Below are positions 1 through 8,404 of a stretch of 64,000 nt of DNA, in pieces. The DNA is from Shewanella morhuae (GTDB lineage Bacteria > Pseudomonadota > Gammaproteobacteria > Enterobacterales > Shewanellaceae). The translations under genes were made by a program, and so were the position numbers. Where the stretch lies: NCBI RefSeq assembly GCF_900156405.1, contig NZ_FTNN01000001.1, positions 210,347-274,346 of the forward strand. The letters run 5' to 3'. Each line of letters starts with the position of its first letter. The first letter of the stretch is position 1. The notes under the pieces are model-generated. The model ran no database searches. It was given only the letters and a program-made list of their open reading frames with translations, and was not told the DNA's origin.

Positions 1-242
1 AGCTCGGTATATTCCGATGGTGCTTCAATGAGTGCCAGCGTTGAAATAACCACATCTTTACCCGCTTGTTTAAGCATCTGCGCGAGCTCAAGATAATCGC
101 CCCATTTGAGTTCACGTCTACGGCTACAAACCGCTTCACCCAGATAAACTAACGGAATGTTACTGGCTGCAACTTGCTGATAAAAATCTGATACCTGTTG
201 CTTTTGCCAGCAATATAACAATGGGCCTAGGGAAATATTCAT
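1..242 (-). CDS. ubiV: UbiV, O2-independent ubiquinone biosynthesis protein (5' part only)
   Basis: This is the N-terminal 80 or so codons of a U32-family protein; the gene runs off the left edge. It starts at an ATG at 242 and reads MNISLGPLLYCWQ, then a (beta/alpha) barrel strand with VYLGEAVCSRRREL. The U32 family includes UbiV, which pairs with UbiU to form a [4Fe-4S] hydroxylase complex used to make ubiquinone without oxygen. The Cys in the AVCSRR motif fits the first cluster ligand of UbiV. It lies 24 bp downstream of ubiU on the same strand, so the two are almost certainly co-transcribed. Identification rests on the N-terminus and the ubiU/ubiT neighbours. Confidence 0.85.
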   Translation of the reverse strand, partial: MNISLGPLLYCWQKQQVSDFYQQVAASNIPLVYLGEAVCSRRRELKWGDYLELAQMLKQAGKDVVISTLALIEAPSEYTE

Positions 243-266
243 AGGTGTCCTTTTTTGTCTTAGGTG

Positions 267-1268
267 TTATTGCCAGTTGCGTTCGTACGCACCGAGTGTG
301 GTGATTTGGCCTTCAGAGACCTTAGCGAGGGCTTGTTCCCAGTGCGATTGAGTTTGAAATTTATCGGGATGCTGCAAATAGGTATCTATTGCTTGGCGCC
401 ACACTTTAGTGACTTGCTCAACATAGGCTGGGCTGCGTTGGCGACCTTCAATTTTAAGCGACACAATGCCAGCTTTGGCGAGCTCAGGGATTAAGCTGAG
501 TGTATTTAAGCTGGTGGGTGATTCAAGTAAATAGCTGGGAGAATCTTGCTCATCGGTCAAGTATCGTCCTTTGCAAACAACGGGATAGCCCATTTGCTCA
601 TCAAGGGTTGATTTGTCAATTAACACATCATTGAGGCGGGTTAATCTGTCTTGACCTTCCTCTTGCCAGCGTACATGTTTAGCCGGTGAGCATGAGCCGC
701 CCGTATTGGGGGATTGCCCTGTTACATAGGAAGAAAGATGACAGCGACCCTCGGCCATAATGCACAGACTACCAAAGGCAAATACCTCAAGATCAACAGG
801 GCTCACCTTAGCAAGATCGCGCACCTGCTTCATCGATAACACCCGTGGTAATACAACGCGGGCAATATTGAACGCTTCTTTATAAAAATTCAGCGCGCCA
901 AGATTGGTGGCACTGGCCTGCACTGAAAGATGTAGCGGCAGTTGCGGATAATGTGTATGGGCATAATCGAGTAAGGAGATATCGGCGATAATTAGGGCAT
1001 CCATACCGAGTTTTGCTGCTAAATCAATGGCCTGGTACCAGCGGTGTTCTTCTGTCGGCTTAGGAAAAGTATTGAGGGTTAAAAATATTTTCTTACCACG
1101 GGCCTGAGTAAACTCAGCGGCCTCTTGTAATTTGTCAGGGGTGAAGTTTAATCCCGCAAATGAACGCGCATTAGTATCGTCTTTTAATCCTAAATACACC
1201 GCGTCGGCTCCGGCTTGTATAGCCGATTTTAGCGAGGCGAGATTTCCTGCTGGACACAACAGTTCCAT
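267..1268 (-). CDS. ubiU: UbiU, O2-independent ubiquinone biosynthesis protein (U32 family)
   Basis: A 333-residue U32-family protein beginning MELLCPAGNLASLKSAI, the usual start of UbiU (about 331 residues in E. coli). With UbiV it forms the iron-sulfur complex that hydroxylates the ubiquinone ring under anaerobic conditions, probably with prephenate as oxygen donor. Four conserved cysteines are visible: two in CIMAEGRC, one in GGSC and one in PVVCKGRYL, spaced as expected for the [4Fe-4S] ligands. It is divergent from ubiT (138 bp between starts), and ubiV follows it. The shared spacer could hold an anaerobic control site, but only a half-match to an Fnr-type site is seen. Confidence 0.93.
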   Translation of the reverse strand: MELLCPAGNLASLKSAIQAGADAVYLGLKDDTNARSFAGLNFTPDKLQEAAEFTQARGKKIFLTLNTFPKPTEEHRWYQAIDLAAKLGMDALIIADISLLDYAHTHYPQLPLHLSVQASATNLGALNFYKEAFNIARVVLPRVLSMKQVRDLAKVSPVDLEVFAFGSLCIMAEGRCHLSSYVTGQSPNTGGSCSPAKHVRWQEEGQDRLTRLNDVLIDKSTLDEQMGYPVVCKGRYLTDEQDSPSYLLESPTSLNTLSLIPELAKAGIVSLKIEGRQRSPAYVEQVTKVWRQAIDTYLQHPDKFQTQSHWEQALAKVSEGQITTLGAYERNWQ

Positions 1269-1405
1269 AATGATGCTCCCGATAAAAAGATAGTCGCAGA
1301 GTTTAGGGAAGATTGAATGACGGTGAATTGATTTAAAACAGGTTTAAGATCATAAAATCTCGTTAAACTGCGATATATGTATTTATTTTTACTAGGTAAG
1401 CGCAC

Positions 1406-1939
1406 ATGTCTGCTGTTTTTTCTGCAAATTTAGCCAAGCAACTTCTTGAATTTACACCTAAGGTTATAGGCTTTCCTCTTGCTAAGGTACCTTTTAGCCT
1501 TAAGGCAAAAGTCATTAGCCAATTACTTAGAGTATTATTAGCGCCGCAAACTCATCTCGATGAGCTCAATTTTTTGGAAGATAAGTGGGTGGCCATTTGC
1601 GTTGAAGACTTACAACTGGCATTTGAGGTCAGTTTTGATGGCCAGTGGCAAGTCAGACCGTTAACTGATGCGCAGGTCACTTTTAGTGCTAATTCGGCAG
1701 AGTTGATTTTAGTGGCAGCAGCGAAGGAAGATCCCGATAGTTTATTTTTTCAACGTAAAATGAGTATTCAAGGTGATACAGAATTAGGGCTCGAAGTCAA
1801 AAACCTATTATTAAGTATAGAGTTTGCCACTATGCCAGCGCCTATTCGCCTTAGTGTGGCAAAATTAGCCGCAGCCATTGAGCGGTTACAAATCGAAGCT
1901 AAACCAACGAGCATTCTGGCTAAATCAGCGAGTTTTTAA
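1406..1939 (+). CDS. ubiT: UbiT, SCP2-domain accessory factor for anaerobic ubiquinone synthesis
   Basis: A 177-residue protein with an SCP2 sterol-carrier-like fold: a long N-terminal helix region (AKQLLEFTPKVIGFPLAKVPFSLKAKV), then a beta-rich lipid-binding core. UbiT is the lipid-binding partner that UbiU-UbiV needs for anaerobic ubiquinone synthesis and is the anaerobic counterpart of UbiJ. It is divergent from ubiUV, the same arrangement as E. coli yhbT next to yhbUV. The start ATG at 1406 follows a purine-rich GGTAAG stretch. No signal peptide or transmembrane segment is seen, so a cytoplasmic or membrane-peripheral place is expected. Confidence 0.9.
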   Translation: MSAVFSANLAKQLLEFTPKVIGFPLAKVPFSLKAKVISQLLRVLLAPQTHLDELNFLEDKWVAICVEDLQLAFEVSFDGQWQVRPLTDAQVTFSANSAELILVAAAKEDPDSLFFQRKMSIQGDTELGLEVKNLLLSIEFATMPAPIRLSVAKLAAAIERLQIEAKPTSILAKSASF

Positions 1940-2010
1940 TGTAAGTTATTGGTATTCACCATTGCGCTCAGCCACAGCCTTATCACTGATAGGGCTGTTT
2001 GTTTATGTTG

Positions 2011-2265
2011 TTATTCGGTTTTTTGCGTTAATACAGCAAATTTGACTAATAGCTCATCGTTGGATTCGACGTGGTTAGGATCAGGATCGATACAATCAAT
2101 CGGGCAGACCGAAACACAAGTGGGCTTATCATAGTGGCCAACGCATTCAGTACAGCGGTCAGGATCGATTTCATAAATCTCCTCACCGAGCGCGATGGCC
2201 TGATTTGGGCATTCAGGCTCACACATATCGCAGTTAATACAGCTGTCGTCGATCAATAGTGCCAT
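2011..2265 (-). CDS. yfhL: YfhL-family 2[4Fe-4S] ferredoxin
   Basis: An 84-residue ferredoxin with two cluster motifs. The first is CINCDMCEPECP near the N-terminus. The second is CTECVGHYDKPTCVSVCP, carrying the insertion between its second and third cysteine that is typical of YfhL/alkaline-type ferredoxins. Length and motif spacing match E. coli YfhL. It begins 4 bp after the stop of trhP on the same strand, so the two are one transcript. The close pairing suggests that it passes electrons to, or otherwise serves, the iron-sulfur protein TrhP; that link is inferred from position. The gene is convergent with ubiT. Confidence 0.9.
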   Translation of the reverse strand: MALLIDDSCINCDMCEPECPNQAIALGEEIYEIDPDRCTECVGHYDKPTCVSVCPIDCIDPDPNHVESNDELLVKFAVLTQKTE

Positions 2266-2269
2266 CTGG

Positions 2270-3637
2270 TTAACCTAGTTCATGTGGGTTACGGGTATCT
2301 TGGCCCTGTGGCAAGTTACGCAGTAAAATTCCGTGACTGACATCCACCTCTTTAGGTACAGGTAAATAAACGGTATGTCCAGAGCCGAGCCCAGCTTCAA
2401 CTGATTCAGCCTTTCGGTTTTCAAGCTGTTTAATTGTCAAGCTGATATTACCTTGTGGTGTCATCAACTCGACGCTATCACCCACTAAAAATTTATTTTT
2501 GACTTCAATTTCAGCCAAGCCTGCAAGATTACGTTTACCCGTAAGTTCACCGACAAATTGTTGGGTGTCGCTGATAGAGTAGCCATAATCGTAATTTTGA
2601 TATTCATCATGCACATGGCGACGCAAAAAGCCTTCGGTATAACCGCGATGGGCTAAGCCCTCTAATTGGTTCATCAGGCTGCGATCAAAATCTTTGCCCG
2701 ATGAGGCATCTTCAATCGCTCGGCGATACAGTTGCGCGGTGCGTGCAACATAATAGAAAGATTTTGTTCGGCCTTCAATTTTGAGCGAGTCTATACCCAT
2801 CTTAGTTAGGCGTTCTACGTGCTGAATCGCCCGTAAATCTTTGGAGTTCATAATATAAGTGCCATGCTCATCTTCAAAGGCGGGCATATATTCGCCCGGA
2901 CGATTGGCTTCTTGTAGTAGGAATATTTGGTCCGTTGGTGCCCCAGCGCCTAAGGTTGTTGGGGTTTCAATTTGCACTGCACTAGGCATAGCGATGATGT
3001 CGCCACTGTCGTTTTGCTGTGCCTCGTGCACATCGTATTTCCAGCGGCAGGCATTAGTACAAGTGCCTTGATTTGGATCGCGTTTATTCATATAGCCCGA
3101 GAGTAAACAGCGGCCAGAATAAGCCATGCATAAGGCGCCGTGAACAAATACCTCAAGCTCGATATCTGGGCAACGTTGGCGAATCTCTTCAATTTCATCT
3201 AAAGATAATTCACGGGATAAAATCACCCGTTTAATCCCTTGGGTTTGCCAAAACTTGACCGAGGCCCAGTTAATGGCATTCGCCTGTACGGATAAATGCA
3301 CCACTTGATCGGGAAAGGCTTCACGCACCATCATAATAAGACCGGGATCTGACATGATCAGCGCATCAGGCTTCATCGCCACTACGGGCTCCATGTCTTT
3401 GATGTAGGTTTTAAGTTTGGCATTGTGCGGCGCAATATTACTCACCACATAGAGTTTTTTACCAAGCGCATGGGCCTCTTCAATCCCTGTGGCAAGGTTT
3501 TCCATTTTAAAGTCATTGTTGCGTACCCTTAAACTATATCTCGGCTGACCGGCATACACAGCATCTGCACCATAGGCAAAGGCGTAGCGCATGTTTTTTA
3601 AGGTTCCAGCTGGAGACAACAGCTCAGGTTTAAACAT
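2270..3637 (-). CDS. trhP: TrhP (YegQ), U32-family tRNA uridine hydroxylation protein
   Basis: A 455-residue U32-family protein starting MFKPELLSPAGTLKNMRYAF. TrhP (YegQ) carries out prephenate-dependent 5-hydroxylation of uridine-34 in tRNAs, the first step towards cmo5U/mcmo5U. Cluster-type cysteines are seen in GALCMAYSGRC, QGTCTNACRW and downstream. The C-terminal part (about residue 360 on) is the small beta-barrel domain of the longer U32 members. The chosen ATG at 3637 has a GAGAG ribosome site 6 bp upstream; an in-frame TTG four codons earlier overlaps that site and is unlikely. It is co-transcribed with the yfhL ferredoxin, and two further U32 genes lie 1 kb away. Confidence 0.92.
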   Translation of the reverse strand: MFKPELLSPAGTLKNMRYAFAYGADAVYAGQPRYSLRVRNNDFKMENLATGIEEAHALGKKLYVVSNIAPHNAKLKTYIKDMEPVVAMKPDALIMSDPGLIMMVREAFPDQVVHLSVQANAINWASVKFWQTQGIKRVILSRELSLDEIEEIRQRCPDIELEVFVHGALCMAYSGRCLLSGYMNKRDPNQGTCTNACRWKYDVHEAQQNDSGDIIAMPSAVQIETPTTLGAGAPTDQIFLLQEANRPGEYMPAFEDEHGTYIMNSKDLRAIQHVERLTKMGIDSLKIEGRTKSFYYVARTAQLYRRAIEDASSGKDFDRSLMNQLEGLAHRGYTEGFLRRHVHDEYQNYDYGYSISDTQQFVGELTGKRNLAGLAEIEVKNKFLVGDSVELMTPQGNISLTIKQLENRKAESVEAGLGSGHTVYLPVPKEVDVSHGILLRNLPQGQDTRNPHELG

Positions 3638-3933
3638 AATAACTCTCAAATTGATTAATATTGACGCAGTGCGCGGGGGCAGAATTTTACATAATAGCGG
3701 TCAGCTTGTGCAAATTGCCTTAGTTAACTTTAGCGGTACTTCACACTTTATGAATATAGCCTGTTTGACTTTAGCTTAGAGGGCAGTATCTGATGGGCTT
3801 AGTGTTTGAGGCAAAATAATTAACGTCATCATACAAATTATTAATATCTGCTAGTTTTGTACGCATCTAATTACAAGCAACTGATATACTGCCATTATAC
3901 TGTGTTCATGTTTACATATTGATGGGAGCCAAG

Positions 3934-4776
3934 ATGTCTACCGAACATCTATTATTAGTCAGTTTATTAAAAAAACTAAAAGATGATGTCTTAGTTTTAC
4001 CTACCTTGCCTGAAGTGGCAATGCGGGTACAAGAGGTTGTTGGGCGCTCCGATGCAAGCCTTAAGCAAGTTGCTGAAGTAATTGGTCAAGATGCGGCTAT
4101 TTCAGCGCGTATCATTAAGGTCGCCAATAGTGCCTTATATAGCCGTGGTATCCCGGCTGAAAGTATTAACAGTGCCGTTTCACGTATTGGTTTATTCCAA
4201 ATTAAAAGCATTGCGACTTCTGTCGCGATGGAACAATTATTTATTTCTACCAATGAAATGGTATGGGAAGTGATGGATGAAGTTTGGCGTACTTCAATTG
4301 ATGTTACCGCAGCAGCTTGTGCGATGTTACAGATATATAACCAACGCCATTCAAGCAGTAAATTAAATATTGATACTTTGACTCTTGCAGGGTTGGTACA
4401 CAATATTGGCGCCTTGCCAGTGTTGACTGAGGCCGAGGCGCAGCCGCACTTATTTACCAGTATTGATCAATTACGGGCACTGGTTAGAAAAATGCAGGGA
4501 CCTTTGGGGCGTGCAGTGTTAAAAAGTTGGGATTTTTCTAGTGAAGTGATGGAAGTGGTTGAGCGTTGGGCTGATTTACCTTATTTACCCGATGAAGTTA
4601 CTTATCTTGATTTTATTCGCGCAGCAGCATTTTACACGGGTGAGTTACGTGCAGGCTCTGAATTAGAGCAACGTCTTGGTGTATTTGTTGCTCGTGGATT
4701 GCCAGTGACAACAGATAATTTGGCAAGTGATGAATTTATAAAACAATTCCATTCGATTAGAGAAAGTTACCAATAA
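3934..4776 (+). CDS. HDOD-domain signalling protein
   Basis: A 280-residue protein made almost entirely of an HDOD domain, seen in LPTLPEVAMRVQEVV, the AAISARIIKVANSALY stretch and the helix ending LVHNIGALPVLTEAE. HDOD proteins are a degenerate branch of the HD phosphohydrolase superfamily, lack most metal ligands, and act in signalling, often beside c-di-GMP enzymes. ATG 3934 is chosen because GGGAG lies 5 bp before it; an ATG at 3922 and a TTG at 3919 have no such site. A GGDEF/EAL gene follows 88 bp downstream on the same strand, so a shared signalling role is plausible. Confidence 0.85.
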   Translation: MSTEHLLLVSLLKKLKDDVLVLPTLPEVAMRVQEVVGRSDASLKQVAEVIGQDAAISARIIKVANSALYSRGIPAESINSAVSRIGLFQIKSIATSVAMEQLFISTNEMVWEVMDEVWRTSIDVTAAACAMLQIYNQRHSSSKLNIDTLTLAGLVHNIGALPVLTEAEAQPHLFTSIDQLRALVRKMQGPLGRAVLKSWDFSSEVMEVVERWADLPYLPDEVTYLDFIRAAAFYTGELRAGSELEQRLGVFVARGLPVTTDNLASDEFIKQFHSIRESYQ

Positions 4777-4864
4777 TTAGTTGGCCTTTGTGGCATACAA
4801 GTGAGCTTGATATCACGACACAAAAAAGACCATGTTAAAACGTTACAGATAAGGTGAGGTTGAA

Positions 4865-6358
4865 ATGCTTATAATAGGATTAGTTGTCGCCACCCTCACT
4901 TTATTGATTGTTTTACTGTACCTCCTACAAGAAAAATTCCGCACTTTACGATCACAACAACAATTCTTAGCCCAGCTCTGTTTCCAGTTAGAGCAACAAA
5001 ATCTTGAACGCAAAGCGTTAAATATAACTATTGTCCCACAGGAGTTTGCCGCGCTTTATCATAGCCTTAATGAATTATTAAAGGCGTTACCAGCCAATGT
5101 CGGTAAAGACAAACTGACAGGTTTAGCCAACCGCGTGGGGCTGAAACGTGCACTCACTGCAATGATGCCGCTGACTCAAGGCACCATAGTGTTGATTGAT
5201 ATTTATCGATTTCGTTATGTGAGTGATCTGTTCGGGTTTGTGTTTGGAGATATGCTACTAAAGCAATTTGCTGAGCGTGTAAACACCTTAAATTTAGCGC
5301 CAAGATTAGTGGCAAGGCTTAATGGTGATGAGTTTTTTCTATATTACGAACAAACATTATCAGAAGAGCAACTTGTGCACTTACGCGGGCGTTTACAAGT
5401 ACCGTTCAATATTAAAGGCAGGCCATTGAGCGTAAAACTTCAAATCGGCTGTGTGCATTTACAACAACATTATGCTGATACGAGCCAAATGTTACGTCGA
5501 GCCGATTTAGCACTCAAGAAAGCGCGAAACACCCGCAGTGCCATTGCATTCTATGCCAAGAATGATGATATTCGTCAGCTCAGAGAGTTAAAAATTGTTG
5601 ATAGTTTGCCTAAATGCCTACTGCGTAATCAGCTTTATATGGTGTATCAAGCTAAACAAGATATTGCTACTGGACGATGTTTTCAGGTGGAAGCATTAAT
5701 GCGCTGGGAGCATGATGAACTGGGCTTTATCTCCCCAAGCGAGTTTATTCCTTTGGCCGAATACGCAGGCATGATTGATTTAGTCAGCCAATGGGCACTC
5801 GAACAGGTGTTAGCACAGCAAGCCAAATGGCGCGCCGCAGGAATGCATCTTTGTGTTGCGGTCAATCTATCGACGCGTGATCTTGATAGCGACACACTCC
5901 CGCAAGACATAGCAGCAAGGCTGGCTCATTATCAGTTACCGCCTGAGTCCTTGATGATTGAGATTACTGAAAGTACCTTGATGACCGACTTAACCAAAGC
6001 GGTTAAAACTTTAACGCAGCTCCGAGCTATAGGCGTTAAGCTTGCGATTGATGATTTTGGCACAGGTCATTCATCTTTAGCTTATTTAAAGCATTTACCG
6101 GTTAATGAAGTCAAAATCGATAAGGCGTTTTTACAGGATCTTGGACAGGATAAACCATCGGAATATATTCTTGAGGCCAGCATTAATATCGCCAAAAAAC
6201 TGGGTTATGAGGTGACAGTAGAGGGAATTGAAACGCTTGATATTAGAGATATGCTCGTAGCGATGGGGGTCGATACCTTACAAGGCATGTATTATGCCAA
6301 ACCAATGCGTGCTGCAGAGCTAGAAACCAATTGGGAGCAGTTGCATAACCTCGCTTAA
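4865..6358 (+). CDS. Membrane-anchored GGDEF/EAL protein, probable c-di-GMP phosphodiesterase
   Basis: A 497-residue protein with one N-terminal membrane helix (about residues 2-20), a GGDEF domain (about 75-205) and an EAL domain (about 250-490). The cyclase signature near residue 155 is NGDEF instead of GGDEF, so cyclase activity is doubtful. The EAL half keeps the residues expected for hydrolysis: EAL in VEALMRW, Asn in VNLSTRDL, Glu in ITESTLM, the DDFGTG pair, Lys in VKIDKAF, Glu in VEGIET and Gln in LQGMYYAKP. It therefore most likely degrades c-di-GMP, with the GGDEF half regulatory. A ribosome site (AAGGTGAGG) precedes ATG 4865. The upstream HDOD gene may be its partner. Confidence 0.88.
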   Translation: MLIIGLVVATLTLLIVLLYLLQEKFRTLRSQQQFLAQLCFQLEQQNLERKALNITIVPQEFAALYHSLNELLKALPANVGKDKLTGLANRVGLKRALTAMMPLTQGTIVLIDIYRFRYVSDLFGFVFGDMLLKQFAERVNTLNLAPRLVARLNGDEFFLYYEQTLSEEQLVHLRGRLQVPFNIKGRPLSVKLQIGCVHLQQHYADTSQMLRRADLALKKARNTRSAIAFYAKNDDIRQLRELKIVDSLPKCLLRNQLYMVYQAKQDIATGRCFQVEALMRWEHDELGFISPSEFIPLAEYAGMIDLVSQWALEQVLAQQAKWRAAGMHLCVAVNLSTRDLDSDTLPQDIAARLAHYQLPPESLMIEITESTLMTDLTKAVKTLTQLRAIGVKLAIDDFGTGHSSLAYLKHLPVNEVKIDKAFLQDLGQDKPSEYILEASINIAKKLGYEVTVEGIETLDIRDMLVAMGVDTLQGMYYAKPMRAAELETNWEQLHNLA

Positions 6359-6442
6359 ATCTTAAACAGGGCATAAATTTAGTTTAAAGCCTGCTGTTGA
6401 GCCTTTTATTCTTTTATTCACTTCATGCAGGTCGTCACAAGG

Positions 6443-6874
6443 TTACTCCTGTGCATTGATAACAAATCCACGACTTAATACCGTAATCAACTCTGCCGGC
6501 ATAGGTGCTAATTGACGAGCTTGATTCATGCATACCATTTCAATTGTCGCTGTTACTGCAGGTTTTTTACCTTGAGGTCGCCAAATCTCCTGTTGCCATA
6601 CCGTGCGGTACTTACTCTCGAAGTAAAACTGAGTACGGACATCGATAATATCGGCAAACTCCACTCCTTCATGGCACAGCATATCACTGCGATATACGGC
6701 AAAACCGAGCTGGTTTTGTTGCCATAAGGCACTTAGCCGTTCTGCACCAATCACATGTTCACGGGCACGCTCGAAATATTTTAAAAAATTAGGGTGATAT
6801 ACCACGCCAGAAAAATCGGTATCTTCGTAGTAAATTTGAACCGGAAAGGAAAACATAGGGCTAAATTGTGGCAT
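6443..6874 (-). CDS. Acyl-CoA thioesterase, 4HBT hotdog family
   Basis: A 143-residue hotdog-fold protein of the 4-hydroxybenzoyl-CoA thioesterase/YbgC type. The catalytic-region signature is clear near the N-terminus: YYEDTDFSGVVYHPNFLKYF, with the active-site Asp in EDTDFSG. Such enzymes hydrolyse short- or aromatic-acyl-CoA thioesters in the cytoplasm; the substrate cannot be read from the sequence. It is convergent with the GGDEF/EAL gene and upstream of none. An internal Met (residue 7, MFSFPV) could be the true start, since neither Met has a strong ribosome site. The gene is not beside tolQRAB, so it is not the classical ybgC. Confidence 0.85.
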   Translation of the reverse strand: MPQFSPMFSFPVQIYYEDTDFSGVVYHPNFLKYFERAREHVIGAERLSALWQQNQLGFAVYRSDMLCHEGVEFADIIDVRTQFYFESKYRTVWQQEIWRPQGKKPAVTATIEMVCMNQARQLAPMPAELITVLSRGFVINAQE

Positions 6875-6953
6875 GGAATTTACATCAGTTTGGGTGATTA
6901 GCGTAGCGCGCCAGTTTAGCGGTTTATCGGCTTGAACAACACCATAACAAGCA

Positions 6954-6987
6954 AAAAGCCATATTCACTTAAGCGAATATGGCTTTT
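6954..6987 (-). terminator. Terminator downstream of purA
   Basis: An inverted repeat of 17 bp per arm with one mismatch: AAAAGCCATATTCACTT followed at once by its near-complement, ending GGCTTTT. On the minus strand it lies 21 bp after the purA stop and ends in a T-run. It could work in both directions, but only purA ends into it. Confidence 0.8.
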
Positions 6988-7007
6988 ATCGAATCATTGA
7001 CGCTATG

Positions 7008-8264
7008 TTAGCGAATGATCATTTGATCGCGCTCAGGTCCAACAGATACCATGCTAACACGCACACCCATTAGGGCTTCGATACGTTCAACATATTGTTG
7101 GGCACCGATAGGCAGGCTTTCAAAGGTGCGACAACCGGTAATGTCTTCGCTCCAACCCTGCATTTGCTCATATACTGGTGTTAGTGCAGCGGTTTGTGGC
7201 CAAATCGGGTTCTCAGTGTGCTCGCCTGCATAGGCAACACAGATTTTGAGATCTTTCATGCCAGATAAGCAATCAATCTTGGTTAAGGCGATTTCAGTAG
7301 CCGCTTGTAACTCAACACCGTTACGAGTTGCCACAGCATCAAAATAACCCATATCACGTGGACGACCCGTGGTAGCACCAAACTCGTTAGCACTTTCACG
7401 GAATGCGTCTTGCTCTTCCATTGCGGTTACTAAAGTGCCTGTACCTACAGATGAGCTAAAGGCTTTTGCTACAGCAATTACGCGCTCAGGACGCAGTGCA
7501 GGTAAACCACTGCCGATACCAGCATAAGCTGCAGTGACGTTTGATGATGTGGTGTAAGGATATTCACCATAGACTAAATCGCGGCCAGCACCCAATTGAG
7601 CTTCAAACAGTAAGTGAGCATCTTGTTTTTGCAATGCTTTTAACGGTTCAGTGACGTTGCAAATAAATGGACGCCAAGGAGCGGTCACTTCTAATAACCA
7701 TGCGGTCATTTCAGCGGCCGTTTGCTCAAAATCGCAGCTTGGATAAAGTGCCTTTAATTGTGGCATTTTCCAATCAAGCATAAATTGAATGCGCTCTTGT
7801 AGCACTTCAGGTTGGTTTAACCAGCCGACTAGAATGCCTTTTTTCATCACGCGGTCGCCATAGGCTGGTGCAATCCCTTGACGGGTTGAACCATAGGCTA
7901 AATCGCCCAGACGCTGTTCTTCTAAGGTGTCTTCTAATGCATGCAAAGGTAAGCACAGTGTTGCACGGTCTGAAACGCATAATTTAACGTCAACACCCGT
8001 TGCTTGTACTTCAGCAATTTCTTGGCTCAGTGCCGCAGGGCTTATCACCATGCCAGGGCCTAATACTGCAATGCAGTTAGGATTGAATATGCCACTGGGT
8101 AATTGGTGTAATTTAAAGGTACCATAATCATTGACTACAGTATGACCTGCGTTGTTACCGCCTTGGAAGCGGATACTCGCTGCAGCATTAGCGGCTAAAT
8201 AATCTACGATGCGGCCTTTGCCTTCATCACCCCAATTTGCACCCACAACCACGATCGACGGCAT
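7008..8264 (-). CDS. purA: Adenylosuccinate synthetase
   Basis: A 418-residue adenylosuccinate synthetase, which joins IMP and aspartate using GTP in the first committed step to AMP. The N-terminal GTP/IMP loop WGDEGKG with its catalytic Asp, the GGNNAGHT motif with the catalytic His, GPGMVISP and the STRQGIAPAYGDR stretch are intact. It is somewhat shorter than E. coli PurA (432) and begins MPSIVVVGANWGD. Shewanella and Vibrio relatives often carry two synthetases, and the length plus the location away from the hflX/vacB neighbourhood suggest this is the second copy (inference). It is divergent from a LysR regulator and ends in its own terminator. Confidence 0.93.
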   Translation of the reverse strand: MPSIVVVGANWGDEGKGRIVDYLAANAAASIRFQGGNNAGHTVVNDYGTFKLHQLPSGIFNPNCIAVLGPGMVISPAALSQEIAEVQATGVDVKLCVSDRATLCLPLHALEDTLEEQRLGDLAYGSTRQGIAPAYGDRVMKKGILVGWLNQPEVLQERIQFMLDWKMPQLKALYPSCDFEQTAAEMTAWLLEVTAPWRPFICNVTEPLKALQKQDAHLLFEAQLGAGRDLVYGEYPYTTSSNVTAAYAGIGSGLPALRPERVIAVAKAFSSSVGTGTLVTAMEEQDAFRESANEFGATTGRPRDMGYFDAVATRNGVELQAATEIALTKIDCLSGMKDLKICVAYAGEHTENPIWPQTAALTPVYEQMQGWSEDITGCRTFESLPIGAQQYVERIEALMGVRVSMVSVGPERDQMIIR

Positions 8265-8334
8265 AACAACATCTCCTCATTGGATTAAGAGGCTATGCTA
8301 GACCTGTCATTTGAATAAGAGAAATTAATTATAG

Positions 8335-8349
8335 TTATCATCTCAATAA
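8335..8349. promoter_or_regulatory. Candidate LysR-type operator between purA and lysR gene
   Basis: The spacer between the divergent purA and LysR genes holds TTAT-N7-ATAA, a dyad containing the T-N11-A core of LysR-type sites. Position (about 55 bp before the regulator start and 70 bp before purA) suits auto-control. Such dyads are common in A+T-rich DNA, so this is only a candidate. Confidence 0.3.
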
Positions 8350-8404
8350 GGATTTCATATATCATTGGTTATTATTAACTCTAGTTCTACTTTGGTGGTG
8401 AAAA

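Noticed and set aside
1328-1341. TTGATTTAAAACAG in the ubiU/ubiT spacer as an Fnr/EtrA site
   Set aside because: Only the left half fits TTGAT-N4-ATCAA; the right half is too poor to report as a site, though anaerobic control is expected.
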